NCBI RefSeq assembly: GCF_000317205.1
Contig: NZ_AJLK01000024.1
Location: forward strand, 1-38,584
Direction of reading: 5' to 3'
Source: Fischerella muscicola PCC 7414
GTDB lineage: Bacteria > Cyanobacteriota > Cyanobacteriia > Cyanobacteriales > Nostocaceae
DNA: 38,584 nt
This document shows positions 28,018 to 35,578 of this stretch, in pieces (the stretch's first letter is position 1; every line of letters begins with the position of its first letter). The notes beneath the pieces are model-generated. The model worked only from the letters and a program-made list of their open reading frames with translations, was not told where the DNA came from and did not search any database. Both the position numbers and the translations under genes were made by a program.

Positions 28018-28914
28018 ATGAAATTCTATTATCAACTTGCACCAGCGCTAATAGGGGTAACAATCGCTCTTGTACAAACACAAGCGGCTGTGGCGCTATC
28101 ATCAACAGAAGTTAATAATATTGCCAAACAAATCACAGTACTGATTCAAAGTAAAAAGCCAAAGTACGGTTCCGGGGTGATTATCAAAAAAGAAGGCAAT
28201 ACTTACACTGTCCTTACGGCTGCTCATGTGGTAGAAATCAAAGATAATTATGAGATTATTACCTTTAATGGTAAACGTTATGCACTCAACTCCAGCAGTG
28301 TCAAACAACTGCCAGGAGTAGACTTAGCTGTGGTGCAATTTAGCAGCAGTCAAAATTACACTGTAGCGAAAATAGGTAACTCTGACGCTAGCACAGAAGG
28401 CACTACTGCTTATGTGGCTGGGTTCCCTGCACCAACATTTGCGATTAATCAGTCAATTTATATTTTCAGTGATGGCAAGATTGCTGCTAATGCCTCGAAA
28501 CCTTTACGTGATGGCTATGCCTTAGTCTACGACAATAATACATCAGAGGGAATGAGTGGTGGTGCAATATTGAATGAAAAGGGTGAACTCATCGGAATTC
28601 ACGGTAGAGCAGATTTAGATACTAAAGAAGACAAAACAGGCTTTAATTTGGGCATTCCCATTAATACGTTTTTGCGAGTGTCAGCAAAATCTGGGATAGA
28701 TGTGGGAGTCTCTGTTCCTAATACTCAAGTAGCTACAGCACCCAAAGCTGACGACTTTTTCATTCAGTCTTTGGATAAGTATCAAAAGGGAGACGTACAA
28801 GGAGCAGTTGCTGATTATAATGAAGCAATTCGCCTCAATGCCGTGTATGAAGGTTACAGGATGTGGAGTCGAGTCTTAAGGCCGGCGGCACAGAAGTTGA
28901 ATGAAATTCCGTAG
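28018..28914 (+). CDS. Exported trypsin-like serine protease with a single (truncated) TPR
   Basis: A 298-residue protein with a signal peptide (~6-26, ending AAVALS). The S1-type catalytic domain has H70 (LTAAHVV), D102 (GVDLAVVQF) and S180 (EGMSGGAIL). A single TPR-like unit follows at ~246-275 (KADDFFIQSLDKYQKGDVQG). The remaining residues (YEGYRMWSRVLRPAAQ) do not continue the TPR pattern. Relatives in cyanobacteria usually carry several TPRs, so the C-terminus seems shortened. It is translationally adjacent to COP23 and probably acts outside the plasma membrane. Confidence 0.88.
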   Translation: MKFYYQLAPALIGVTIALVQTQAAVALSSTEVNNIAKQITVLIQSKKPKYGSGVIIKKEGNTYTVLTAAHVVEIKDNYEIITFNGKRYALNSSSVKQLPGVDLAVVQFSSSQNYTVAKIGNSDASTEGTTAYVAGFPAPTFAINQSIYIFSDGKIAANASKPLRDGYALVYDNNTSEGMSGGAILNEKGELIGIHGRADLDTKEDKTGFNLGIPINTFLRVSAKSGIDVGVSVPNTQVATAPKADDFFIQSLDKYQKGDVQGAVADYNEAIRLNAVYEGYRMWSRVLRPAAQKLNEIP

Positions 28915-28972
28915 TAAATAGGTGAGGAAACAGCAAAGTGGAGGGATTAACTCTCACAAATAGTGTAGGTTC

Positions 28973-29182
28973 AAGCTTGAAATGAGAAATTCCAACTTCA
29001 GAACCTCACACTCCAGGTTTGAAATGAGAAATTCCGAGTTCTGAACTTGAAATTCCAGGTTGGAAATAAGAAATTCCGAGTTCCGAACTTCAAACTTCAG
29101 GTTTGAAACGAGAAATTCCGAGTTCCGAACTTAAAACTTCAGGTTTGAAACGAGAAATTCCAACTTCAGAACTTGAAACTTG
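28973..29182. repeat. Five tandem 42-bp repeats
   Basis: Five contiguous units begin at 28973, 29015, 29057, 29099 and 29141. Each follows the pattern AGGTTTGAAATGAGAAATTC then CGAGTTC-GAACTT-AAACTTC with a few substitutions. Within each unit GAGTTC/GAACTT-type words are inversely related. There are no spacers, so it is not a CRISPR array. The period is a multiple of three and one minus-strand frame stays open across part of it (SSELGISRFKPEVL), but coding is doubtful. Confidence 0.9.
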
Positions 29183-29194
29183 ATGAAAAACAAG

Positions 29195-29223
29195 ATCCCT
29201 GACTTTTTGAAAAAGTCGGGGAT
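29195..29223. repeat. Dispersed hairpin, second copy
   Basis: ATCCCTGACTTTTT and AAAAGTCGGGGAT form a stem with one T-G wobble, near-identical to the hairpin at 27022-27052. It is about 280 bp past the protease stop, so it may end that transcript. Confidence 0.7.
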
Positions 29224-29369
29224 TTGTATTGTTTAGTGTAGAGTGCGTGATCGCGTAGCGGCTGCTTTGCAACATCGCAATTCACACTCATCAAAAAGCG
29301 ATTGGTGTTGGTGAATACAGGCGATCGCGTCTTCAATTTATCCTATAGTAGTGCGATCGCAAATAAAAC

Positions 29370-29813
29370 CTATACTGTTACCGGGTCAACTACTACAATC
29401 CCTTCTACTCCATAGCGGGCGAAATCACTTATATTAAATGTCAAGATGTGAGTCACACCATTTGCTTTCATGCTAGCAACAAGGCGAGCATCATGCACTT
29501 GCACACTTGAGACACTATATGTAACCACAAGCCTACGCCACTCAGGATAAACAGCAGGTGTATCAGGCAATAATGGAAACAGACGTTCAATCCGTTGCAG
29601 CATTCGTTTTGCATCTGTAGGAGTCAAGCCAAAACCATTTCTTGCTGTAGGTCTTGTGGCGACGTTCCAAAATTCGATACAGTTTTGTGATGAAATATGT
29701 AGTGTGTGTTTATCAGTTCGTAGTTTTCGTATTGCAGTTTTGACAACTGGGTATCGTGGATCGGTGCGAAAAATAAAACGCAACAGAACGTTAGTATCTA
29801 TAAGGTACACCAC
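29370..29813 (-). CDS. PIN-domain ribonuclease toxin (VapC-like)
   Basis: A 147-residue PIN-domain protein. It starts MVYLIDTNVLLRFIF, with the first catalytic Asp at D6. It has an acidic residue in QNCIEFWNVATRP, an Asp in QVHDARLVASM and a final NISDFARYG, giving the usual four-acid metal site. VapC toxins cleave tRNA or rRNA when their antitoxin is lost. The ORF begins 2 bp after the stop of the upstream antitoxin-like gene, the standard antitoxin-first order. All catalytic acids are present, so it should be active. Confidence 0.9.
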   Translation of the reverse strand: MVYLIDTNVLLRFIFRTDPRYPVVKTAIRKLRTDKHTLHISSQNCIEFWNVATRPTARNGFGLTPTDAKRMLQRIERLFPLLPDTPAVYPEWRRLVVTYSVSSVQVHDARLVASMKANGVTHILTFNISDFARYGVEGIVVVDPVTV

Positions 29814-29815
29814 GT

Positions 29816-30100
29816 TTAAGGATGCTCCTCGTAAATACCCTCACGACTCACTGCATAATCTGATAATGGAAGTGCATCTGACCCAACACAAGCAGCAAAA
29901 TCATCAGCTAATTGGTCAGCAATTATCTCAAATTCATCATCATGAATTTCAGTATCTGTTTTTTGTCCTAGTAATACTTCTACCGTTGGTGCAAACGCAT
30001 CAGCTAATAACTGTCGAATGCTTTGGGCGTCGTGACGTGCGATACTTTCTCGTAGTTTTTGCTCTAATTCAGGTGATAATTGCAGGGTTATGGTCGTCAT
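29816..30100 (-). CDS. Antitoxin-like protein partner of the PIN toxin
   Basis: A 94-residue acidic protein. I choose the ATG at 30100 (MTTITLQLSPELEQKL) rather than the longer frame to 30130. The N-terminus looks like a short ribbon-helix-helix-type DNA-binding segment. The rest is acidic (KTDTEIHDDEFEIIADQ), as expected for a strand that neutralises a nuclease. Assignment as antitoxin rests mainly on its position immediately upstream of the PIN gene. It is likely to repress its own promoter. Confidence 0.78.
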   Translation of the reverse strand: MTTITLQLSPELEQKLRESIARHDAQSIRQLLADAFAPTVEVLLGQKTDTEIHDDEFEIIADQLADDFAACVGSDALPLSDYAVSREGIYEEHP

Positions 30101-30116
30101 AGTTCGGTTGGGATGA

Positions 30117-30329
30117 ACTTTGTTACACATCGATATTATTGATCATAAGCTTTGGATTCAGCACGACCGTACAGAAGAGGGTGTTGCTGTAGATTTAGTT
30201 GCTGCGGGAATTCCTAAAGAACAGATTGTTTTGGGTTTTGAACCCCTCAACAACGAAAACATACAGAGTTTGCAGTCTCGTGACAGGTTTGGAGCGATCG
30301 CAAGCCTAATTTTTCCTCATTCAAACTAG
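30117..30329 (+). pseudogene. xisI: C-terminal remnant of XisI (fdxN element excision controlling factor)
   Basis: The frame opens right after a TGA at 30114 and reads LLHIDIIDHKLWIQHDRTEE, then VAVDLVAAGIPKEQIVLGFE, a strong match to the C-terminal half of XisI proteins. The N-terminal half (complete proteins are about 110 residues) is missing and the normal C-terminal end is replaced by NNENIQSLQSRDRFG. No RBS or ATG precedes it. XisH/XisI pairs were first described with excision of the fdxN element in heterocyst differentiation and are multicopy in cyanobacteria. No xisH is seen nearby. It overlaps the end of the convergent nuclease gene by 4 bp. Confidence 0.8.
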
Positions 30330-31153
30330 ACTGTTTGCGAAGCCTTAAAAGCAGAAAATTCACAGATAGAATTAAATGGGCAAAATCGACAGTGATACCC
30401 AGGATTGGGCGGAAATATTTGACTAAATTTCTGAGTTTGTTGCTGATATTTTTGCAAATCTTGTTGGTGTTTTTGAGCAATACTAGCTAACTCAAACTCA
30501 ATAAAATCTAATTCATCTTTGGTAACGCTAATTAATTCCGATTTTTTAGAAAATTCTAAATTGTAAAAGGAAGCTATAGCTTTGTGTCTGGGGTAAAGAT
30601 AACGAGCGGCTAAAAGATAAACTAACGCCTGACGACGGTCAAAAGCAGATTTACCAGTTTTAAAATCTAAAATATGTAAATTGCCTGAAGATTCAATGAA
30701 AATACAGTCCATCGCCGCATAGAGGCGGAAACAATAATGCTTTTGATCAATTAATATTGGTTTGGGAAATCCTTCATCACCACGGGTTAACAAGACAATA
30801 CGTTTCCCTGAAAGCAATGGCTCATCGTGATACTTCTTCAAAATTTGCAGCACACGCTGTTGCACTTCACTAGGTGAATTGCTCAATCTCAGCAGTTCAG
30901 CAACTTTTTCGACGCCGTCTGATTGATTTAATAGGTATCTGTGGTGATGAAATTCATAAACCCCTTTTTGTGCTAGCAAGCCTATGCGCTGGGATGCCGT
31001 AACTTTTGTCAGCAATGCTCTAACTTGGGGTTCGTGTTGGCGTGCTTTAATATACCCCCGTCTCATTTGACAATGCCAACGTTGTTGCCCAGATGCTGGG
31101 GCAATTAGAGACCAAAGATGATAACTGGTAAAAGGTCGCTCGGGGGTTGACAT
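30326..31153 (-). CDS. PD-(D/E)XK nuclease family protein (RecB/Cas4-like, probable Fe-S)
   Basis: A 275-residue standalone nuclease of the RecB-like PD-(D/E)XK group. The active-site pattern is D149 (YAAMDCIF), D163-x-K165 (LHILDFKTGK) and a Q-containing helix (RRQALVYLL). The C-terminus has C255-x2-C258-x5-C264 (YHCRFCPFNSICEF), and C28 near the N-terminus could be the fourth ligand, the arrangement of [4Fe-4S] nucleases such as Cas4 and AddB. No cas genes or recombination partner lies nearby. The substrate is unknown; single-strand DNA processing is an inference. Confidence 0.85.
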   Translation of the reverse strand: MSTPERPFTSYHLWSLIAPASGQQRWHCQMRRGYIKARQHEPQVRALLTKVTASQRIGLLAQKGVYEFHHHRYLLNQSDGVEKVAELLRLSNSPSEVQQRVLQILKKYHDEPLLSGKRIVLLTRGDEGFPKPILIDQKHYCFRLYAAMDCIFIESSGNLHILDFKTGKSAFDRRQALVYLLAARYLYPRHKAIASFYNLEFSKKSELISVTKDELDFIEFELASIAQKHQQDLQKYQQQTQKFSQIFPPNPGYHCRFCPFNSICEFSAFKASQTV

Positions 31154-31679
31154 TACTTAGTAACTGTGAGAAAAAGGACAGGGAATAATATTCGGTTACA
31201 TAGGCTTTACTCATTTGTTAGCCAAGTGGCTAATCGTACTGCCATTTGTTACGGCAGATTGCTTAGACGGTAAAAATTGCTGAGCGGTATTATGCCATGG
31301 TAGTAATAAGTGACAAAGCTCGTTACTGAAATCCAGTTTCGAGCATTGAAATTTACTACTGATAGCCGTAACTCAGCATCTGAGTATGGGATTAAATATA
31401 TCCTTGACTTTGTTGTTGTTGCCACTCTAGAAATTACTAAATACCATTGTAAACTTACCTCCAGTTAGAAAGGCGGGAGCTTTTGTCACATAAGCATCTA
31501 CAGCAAATGTTTTTGGTAGGCTTGTTTTGATAAAGTTTTGCAACAGCAATTTTGACCAATACCTTACAAATAGTTAAATTTTTTATCTAAATATTAAAGA
31601 CGCCTAGATAAAAATAATTACTACTTCTCTAAAATCGTATGGAGAAAGTCTTTGCTTTAGCAATTCGCTAGAAATCACC
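31154..31679. other. 526-bp intergenic region between divergent genes
   Basis: It separates the leftward nuclease from the rightward LapA-like gene. I see no RNA gene, terminator or repeat of note. A startless minus-strand frame (about 31413-31575) reads KTFAVDAYVTKAPAFL but matches no family I know. Confidence 0.45.
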
Positions 31680-31958
31680 ATGAAAACCTTTGCTGCTCTA
31701 CTGACAATAATAGTTCTTGTTTTTTGGATCATGGCTGTTGCCCTTCTCTCAGTACAAAACGCTACGCCAGTATCCTTACAATTTTTAGGCTTTCGCTCCA
31801 TTCAACTTCCAGTGGGCTTACTACTGGCTTTGTGTGCTAGTGTGGGCATGATTGGCATGGCACTGCTACAACCATTGTGGAGGTTAACTGGTTCCGAGCA
31901 AAGTTATTCCCCAAGACAAGATGACGCGGAATTTTTTGTCGATGAGGAAGATTTTTAA
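31680..31958 (+). CDS. LapA-like (DUF1049) small membrane protein
   Basis: A 92-residue protein with two membrane segments: ~4-24 (LLTIIVLVFWIMAVALLS) and ~40-62 (LPVGLLLALCASVGMIGMALL). Between them lies the family signature VQNATPVSLQFLGFRSIQLP. The tail is acidic (DDAEFFVDEEDF). LapA-domain proteins are linked to lipopolysaccharide assembly in E. coli; in cyanobacteria the role is uncertain. It is convergent with plsC, 34 bp away. Confidence 0.85.
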   Translation: MKTFAALLTIIVLVFWIMAVALLSVQNATPVSLQFLGFRSIQLPVGLLLALCASVGMIGMALLQPLWRLTGSEQSYSPRQDDAEFFVDEEDF

Positions 31959-31992
31959 ATCAGGTATCAGTTATCAGTTATCAGTGAATACT

Positions 31993-32631
31993 TTAGCGCC
32001 CTTGTGCGTGTAATGCATTAATTGCTGTAGCGCACTTTTGCGTTAATGTTTCTAACTCTTCTTTATCTGTAGAAGTGGGGGAAGCAATCAACTCACCAAT
32101 TCTCACCGTTATAGGAACTGCACGAGGTATCACCACACCTTTTTCTTCAATTGCCTGTGTACCCCACAAACAAACTGGTAACAGTGGTGCTTGTGCTTTG
32201 GCTGCTATCAACGCCGCGCCTCGTTTTGGATCTGTGATGCGTCCGTCAGGAGTGCGAGTACCTTGTAAGAAAATACCAACAGCCCAGCCTTCATTCAGAT
32301 ATTTTAAGGCTGCACGAATAGCAGTGCGATCGCTTGTTCCTCGACTGACTGGATAAGCACCATATAACTCAATGGCTTGTTTTAAAACAGGAATTTTAAA
32401 AAGTTCTTCTTTGGCCATATACGCTACAGGACGACGGACACAGTTGGAAACAATCGGTGGGTCATAATTACTTGCATGATTACTCACCACTACCAAAGGT
32501 CCACTTAAGGGGACATTTTCTGCACCATAAATCTTGCCCCGAAAGTAAACATGTAGCATGGGGGTAACAACAGACCACTTAAAGGCTTGATAGAGTAAGA
32601 GACTGGCTAACGGTTCGCGGTTTTTGCCCAC
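31993..32631 (-). CDS. plsC: 1-acyl-sn-glycerol-3-phosphate acyltransferase
   Basis: PlsC acylates lysophosphatidic acid to phosphatidic acid at the membrane. The 212-residue protein starts with GTG at 32631. It has the HX4D motif in SNHASNYDPP (~51-60), the substrate block around YPVSRGTSDR, motif III as IFLQGTRTPDG, and motif IV-like APLLPVCLWG. Motif III normally reads EGTR; here it is QGTR. A hydrophobic N-terminal stretch could anchor the enzyme. It is the downstream end of the plsX-fabH-fabD cluster, separated from fabD by the inserted brnTA locus. Confidence 0.92.
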   Translation of the reverse strand: MGKNREPLASLLLYQAFKWSVVTPMLHVYFRGKIYGAENVPLSGPLVVVSNHASNYDPPIVSNCVRRPVAYMAKEELFKIPVLKQAIELYGAYPVSRGTSDRTAIRAALKYLNEGWAVGIFLQGTRTPDGRITDPKRGAALIAAKAQAPLLPVCLWGTQAIEEKGVVIPRAVPITVRIGELIASPTSTDKEELETLTQKCATAINALHAQGR

Positions 32632-32676
32632 AGAAGATAATTGAAATCAGACAAAATTAAGGATAAGCGATCGCCA

Positions 32677-32961
32677 CTACTTTTGTACAACTTCGCTCAA
32701 TGCTTCATGAATTACCTCATCACTCACACCACGACGTTTGAGACTGGCAACTAATGCAGAAACAGTATCCCCATCCAAACGCTCTAAATCTGCTCGCAGC
32801 CCCTGACCAATGTAAGCACGAATTAAAGGTTGATAACCAGAAAAACCAAGTAATGGAGCAACTCGCTTTAAATCCTCAACCACGTCTTCAGGAATTCGGA
32901 TTGTAATAGTAGTCATGGGACGGTTTCGGTCTAATCGTTTTTTCAAGTCTTCAAATTTCAT
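32677..32961 (-). CDS. brnA: BrnA-type antitoxin
   Basis: A 94-residue protein beginning MKFEDLKKRLDRNRPMTTIT. Residues ~16-60 (TITIRIPEDVVEDLKRVAPL) look like a ribbon-helix-helix DNA-binding domain. The ATG at 32961 overlaps the stop of the brnT remnant (TATGAAATTTGA), the classic brnT-brnA coupling; a GTG 9 bp upstream is possible. BrnA neutralises BrnT and represses the operon. Here the antitoxin frame is intact while the toxin is broken. Confidence 0.8.
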   Translation of the reverse strand: MKFEDLKKRLDRNRPMTTITIRIPEDVVEDLKRVAPLLGFSGYQPLIRAYIGQGLRADLERLDGDTVSALVASLKRRGVSDEVIHEALSEVVQK

Positions 32962-33225
32962 AGTACTCACGCTCCTTGCGCGTTGCCTTGCGAGCTGAAA
33001 TAATCCGAATCACATTATCATGACGCTCAATGTGAACCACATACAGGAGATTCCAACGTTTCGCGCTTCATCATTACGACTGGCATCAAAAACGACGAGA
33101 AATGGATCAAAGAATACCTCTGCGGCTTGTTAGAATGTTACACTGTCATGCTTGCTGGGATTATTCCGAGCCTTCTCCTCGTTCCAAACAAAGGTGATGC
33201 CATTTAACACGAAATACACATCCAT
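32951..33225 (-). pseudogene. brnT: BrnT toxin pseudogene (nonsense mutation plus frameshift)
   Basis: From the ATG at 33225 the frame reads MDVYFVLNGITFVWNEEKAR, then NNPSKHDSVTF, a BrnT N-terminus, and then meets TAA at 33130-33132 where the family has Glu (GAA to TAA fits). It continues QAAEVFFDPFLVVFDASRND. Near 33063 the frame is lost and several residues seem deleted. In another frame it resumes RWNLLYVVHIERHDNVIRII, SARKATRKEREYYE, the BrnT C-terminus, ending inside the brnA start. BrnT is an RNase toxin of RelE-like fold. At least two lesions make an active toxin very unlikely. Confidence 0.85.
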
Positions 33226-33486
33226 ACCCTTAGTGTAGGCAGAATGTATTTACGTCGTCAATACGTTTTACTGTCTACTCCCAGGGCAAAGACTATTAAA
33301 CAACTTAACGCTGAACTTTTATTCAGTGAATTTGAGTTGTGAACAGCTTAGAACTACACCCGTAATTTATCTAACTTCGGAATTCACTGAGGTTTCAGTA
33401 GGTCATAGAAATTGATGATTACAGTTGTGCGATCGCCTCATCCCTGAATCATAATAATTCGCGATCGCTTCTCCAAATCGTAAAAG

Positions 33487-34365
33487 CTAAACAGGTAACT
33501 CAGCTAAATTACGAATATTTTCCAAAACTAAATTTGAGCAAGTGCGTTTAATCAAGCCAGTTAATACGTTACCAGGGCCAATTTCCACTACTCGCTCAAT
33601 CCCATTTTCTGGTAACGCCAGTGCAATTTCTCGCCAGCGTACTCCCCCTGTCATTTGTTGGATGAGGCGTTGCTTTAAAATTTCTGCTTCTGTGGCTGGA
33701 GTTGGTTCGATATTAGATAAAACTGGTACTTTAGCTTTGTGAAATTCTACGGTTGCTAATATTTCTTGAAACTGTGTTGAAGCTTCTGCCATCAAAGGTG
33801 AATGAAACGCACCAGAGACTTTTAAAGGAACTGCACGTTTTGCCTTAACTTGAGATATGACTGCTTGTACGGCTGTAGGTGTGCCAGAAATGACAACTTG
33901 AGCAGGGCTATTATCATTTGCCACAACTACATCAGGGGTTTCAGCAATCACTTTTTCTAGTTGTTCCCGGTCAAAATTCATCAAAGCCGCCATCATCCCA
34001 CCAACAGCACTGTCCATTAGTTCGGCACGGCGTTTTACTAAGCGTAAACCCTCAGACCATTCAAACACGCCAGCAACATACAGAGCAATGTATTCTCCCA
34101 AACTGTGGCCAGCAACTAAATCTGGTTGTTGTTTTTCCTGTAGGAGATCAGCCAGAATGCTTTCTACTACATATAAACAAGGCTGAGTGTAGATAGTATG
34201 TGATAGTTTGTCGGTATCATTTTGACAAATTTCAATTACAGACCAGCCCAAAATTTCTTCGGCTTGAGCAAATTTATCTTTTGCTAAAGGTATGTTTATT
34301 AAATCCATTCCCATTCCCAATGTTTGGGAACCTTGTCCGGGAAACACCCATGCAGTTTTGGTCAT
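33487..34365 (-). CDS. fabD: Malonyl-CoA:ACP transacylase
   Basis: FabD transfers malonyl from CoA to acyl carrier protein for fatty acid elongation. The 292-residue protein starts MTKTAWVFPGQGSQ. It has nucleophile S88 in AGHSLGEY, partner H188 in GAFHSPLM, the substrate Arg in RRAELMDSA and a QMTGGVRWRE block near the C-terminus. Length is normal. It lies downstream of fabH, separated by a heptamer-repeat hairpin. About 260 bp of featureless sequence separates its stop from the brnT remnant. Confidence 0.97.
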   Translation of the reverse strand: MTKTAWVFPGQGSQTLGMGMDLINIPLAKDKFAQAEEILGWSVIEICQNDTDKLSHTIYTQPCLYVVESILADLLQEKQQPDLVAGHSLGEYIALYVAGVFEWSEGLRLVKRRAELMDSAVGGMMAALMNFDREQLEKVIAETPDVVVANDNSPAQVVISGTPTAVQAVISQVKAKRAVPLKVSGAFHSPLMAEASTQFQEILATVEFHKAKVPVLSNIEPTPATEAEILKQRLIQQMTGGVRWREIALALPENGIERVVEIGPGNVLTGLIKRTCSNLVLENIRNLAELPV

Positions 34366-34400
34366 TAGTCAAGTGTCAACAGTCAAGTGTTAATAAATTT

Positions 34401-34467
34401 TGTTGGTAGTTGGTAGTTGCTGGTTGTCTGGAAAATGCAACAAACAACAACTAACAAACAACTACTA
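34401..34467. repeat. Inverted heptamer (STRR-like) repeat between fabH and fabD
   Basis: GTTGGTAGTTGGTAGTTGC on one arm faces CAACAAACAACAACTAAC on the other, giving a foldable spacer. The same design recurs at 35499-35573. Confidence 0.75.
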
Positions 34468-34468
34468 T

Positions 34469-35461
34469 CTATCTTCCCCATTGAAAAATAGCGGCTCCCC
34501 ATGTTAAGCCAGCACCAAAACCTGAGGCGGCAATAATGTCATTAGGCTTAATTTTGTGCTGCCGTACTGCTTCATCCAAAGCCAGGGGGATAGAGGCGGC
34601 AGAGGTGTTGCCATAGTAAGCCAGATTACTAATCACTTTTTGTTCCGGGATGTTCAAGCGCTGGGCTACAGCATCTAGAATGCGCTGATTAGCTTGATGC
34701 AATAGGAGCCAGTCTATTTCCTCTACGCTGAGGTTGGCACGAAACAAAGCTTTATCAATAACTTCTGGCACTTGCTGGACGGCGAAGCGGTAAACTTCTT
34801 TGCCATTCATGGTGATTGGTTGGAAGTTGCCTCTACCAACAACAACACCTGGGAGTAATTCTGTGGCGTCAGGTGTGTAGGGAAGGTTAAGGCAATCGTT
34901 TTGAGTGCCGTCACTTCTGAGTTCAAATCCCAGTAAGCGATCGCTATCATTTGCCTGCAATACTACTGCCCCAGCACCATCACCAAATAGTACACAGGTA
35001 CGTCGGTCTTGCCAGTCTACCCAACGAGAGAGAATATCTGCTCCAATCAGTAAAACATTTTGATATACACCAGTTCTAATAAATTGGGCTGCTGTTACCA
35101 ATCCAAATACAAAACCGGAACAGGCTGCTGTCATATCAAATGCTACAGCTCTTGCTGCTCCAAGTTTGGCTTGAATTTGACAGGCACTGCCAAACAAGTC
35201 ATCGGGCGTAGAGGTTGCCAGCAAAATCAGGTCTAACTGTTGCGGTGTAATGCCAGCCATAGCGATCGCCGCCTCACCAGCGGCAGTGGCAAGATCTGTT
35301 AGAGATTCACCTACATTTGCCAAACGCCGTTTACGAATTCCTGTTCTTGTGGTAATCCATTCATCTGATGTTTCAACGAGTTCCGTCAGCCCTTGGTTAT
35401 CCAGAAAAGTAGCTGGCACTGCTGAGCCACTTCCTGTAATTGCGATTCCTAATGTTTGCAC
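34469..35461 (-). CDS. fabH: 3-oxoacyl-ACP synthase III
   Basis: FabH condenses acetyl-CoA with malonyl-ACP to start type II fatty acid synthesis. I favour the GTG start at 35461 (VQTLGIAITGSGSAVP) with GGGAG about 8 nt upstream; a TTG at 35476 would add five residues. The 330-residue protein has the complete triad C114 (TAACSGFVFG), H255 (LLHQANQRI) and N285 (YYGNTSAAS), and the C-terminal SGFGAGLTWGA. It lies between plsX and fabD in the conserved cyanobacterial order. Confidence 0.96.
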   Translation of the reverse strand: MQTLGIAITGSGSAVPATFLDNQGLTELVETSDEWITTRTGIRKRRLANVGESLTDLATAAGEAAIAMAGITPQQLDLILLATSTPDDLFGSACQIQAKLGAARAVAFDMTAACSGFVFGLVTAAQFIRTGVYQNVLLIGADILSRWVDWQDRRTCVLFGDGAGAVVLQANDSDRLLGFELRSDGTQNDCLNLPYTPDATELLPGVVVGRGNFQPITMNGKEVYRFAVQQVPEVIDKALFRANLSVEEIDWLLLHQANQRILDAVAQRLNIPEQKVISNLAYYGNTSAASIPLALDEAVRQHKIKPNDIIAASGFGAGLTWGAAIFQWGR

Positions 35462-35498
35462 TCCGGGTTCTCCCAAGCTATTGGCATTTTGTCATTTG

Positions 35499-35573
35499 TT
35501 TTGTTGTTAGTTGGGTGTTGTTGGTTGTTTGTTGTTTATTCCAACCAACTACCATCAACCAACAAAGAACAAA
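35499..35573. repeat. Inverted heptamer (STRR-like) repeat between plsX and fabH
   Basis: GTTGTTAGTTGGGTGTTGTT and further TTG-rich words are followed by CCAACCAACTACCATCAACC, forming an imperfect hairpin that fills most of the spacer. Confidence 0.75.
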
Positions 35574-35578
35574 TATGA

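Larger units (their letters stand above)
28915..29369. other. Spacer with 42-bp tandem repeats and a hairpin
   Basis: The spacer lies between the protease gene and a leftward toxin-antitoxin pair. It is filled mainly by the 42-bp repeat array and a hairpin; three HIP1 or HIP1-like sites occur between 29247 and 29358. No gene is supported. Confidence 0.6.

Noticed and set aside
28973-29182. Possible CRISPR array
   Set aside because: The units are directly contiguous, without unique spacers, and vary between copies. No cas genes are nearby.
29090-29275. 61-codon minus-strand frame across the 42-bp repeats
   Set aside because: It covers only part of the array, lacks an RBS, and its repeat peptide is explained by the in-frame period of the DNA repeat.
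31413-31575. Minus-strand open frame reading KTFAVDAYVTKAPAFLTGG
   Set aside because: No start codon and no convincing family match. A response-regulator-like reading was considered but is too weak.
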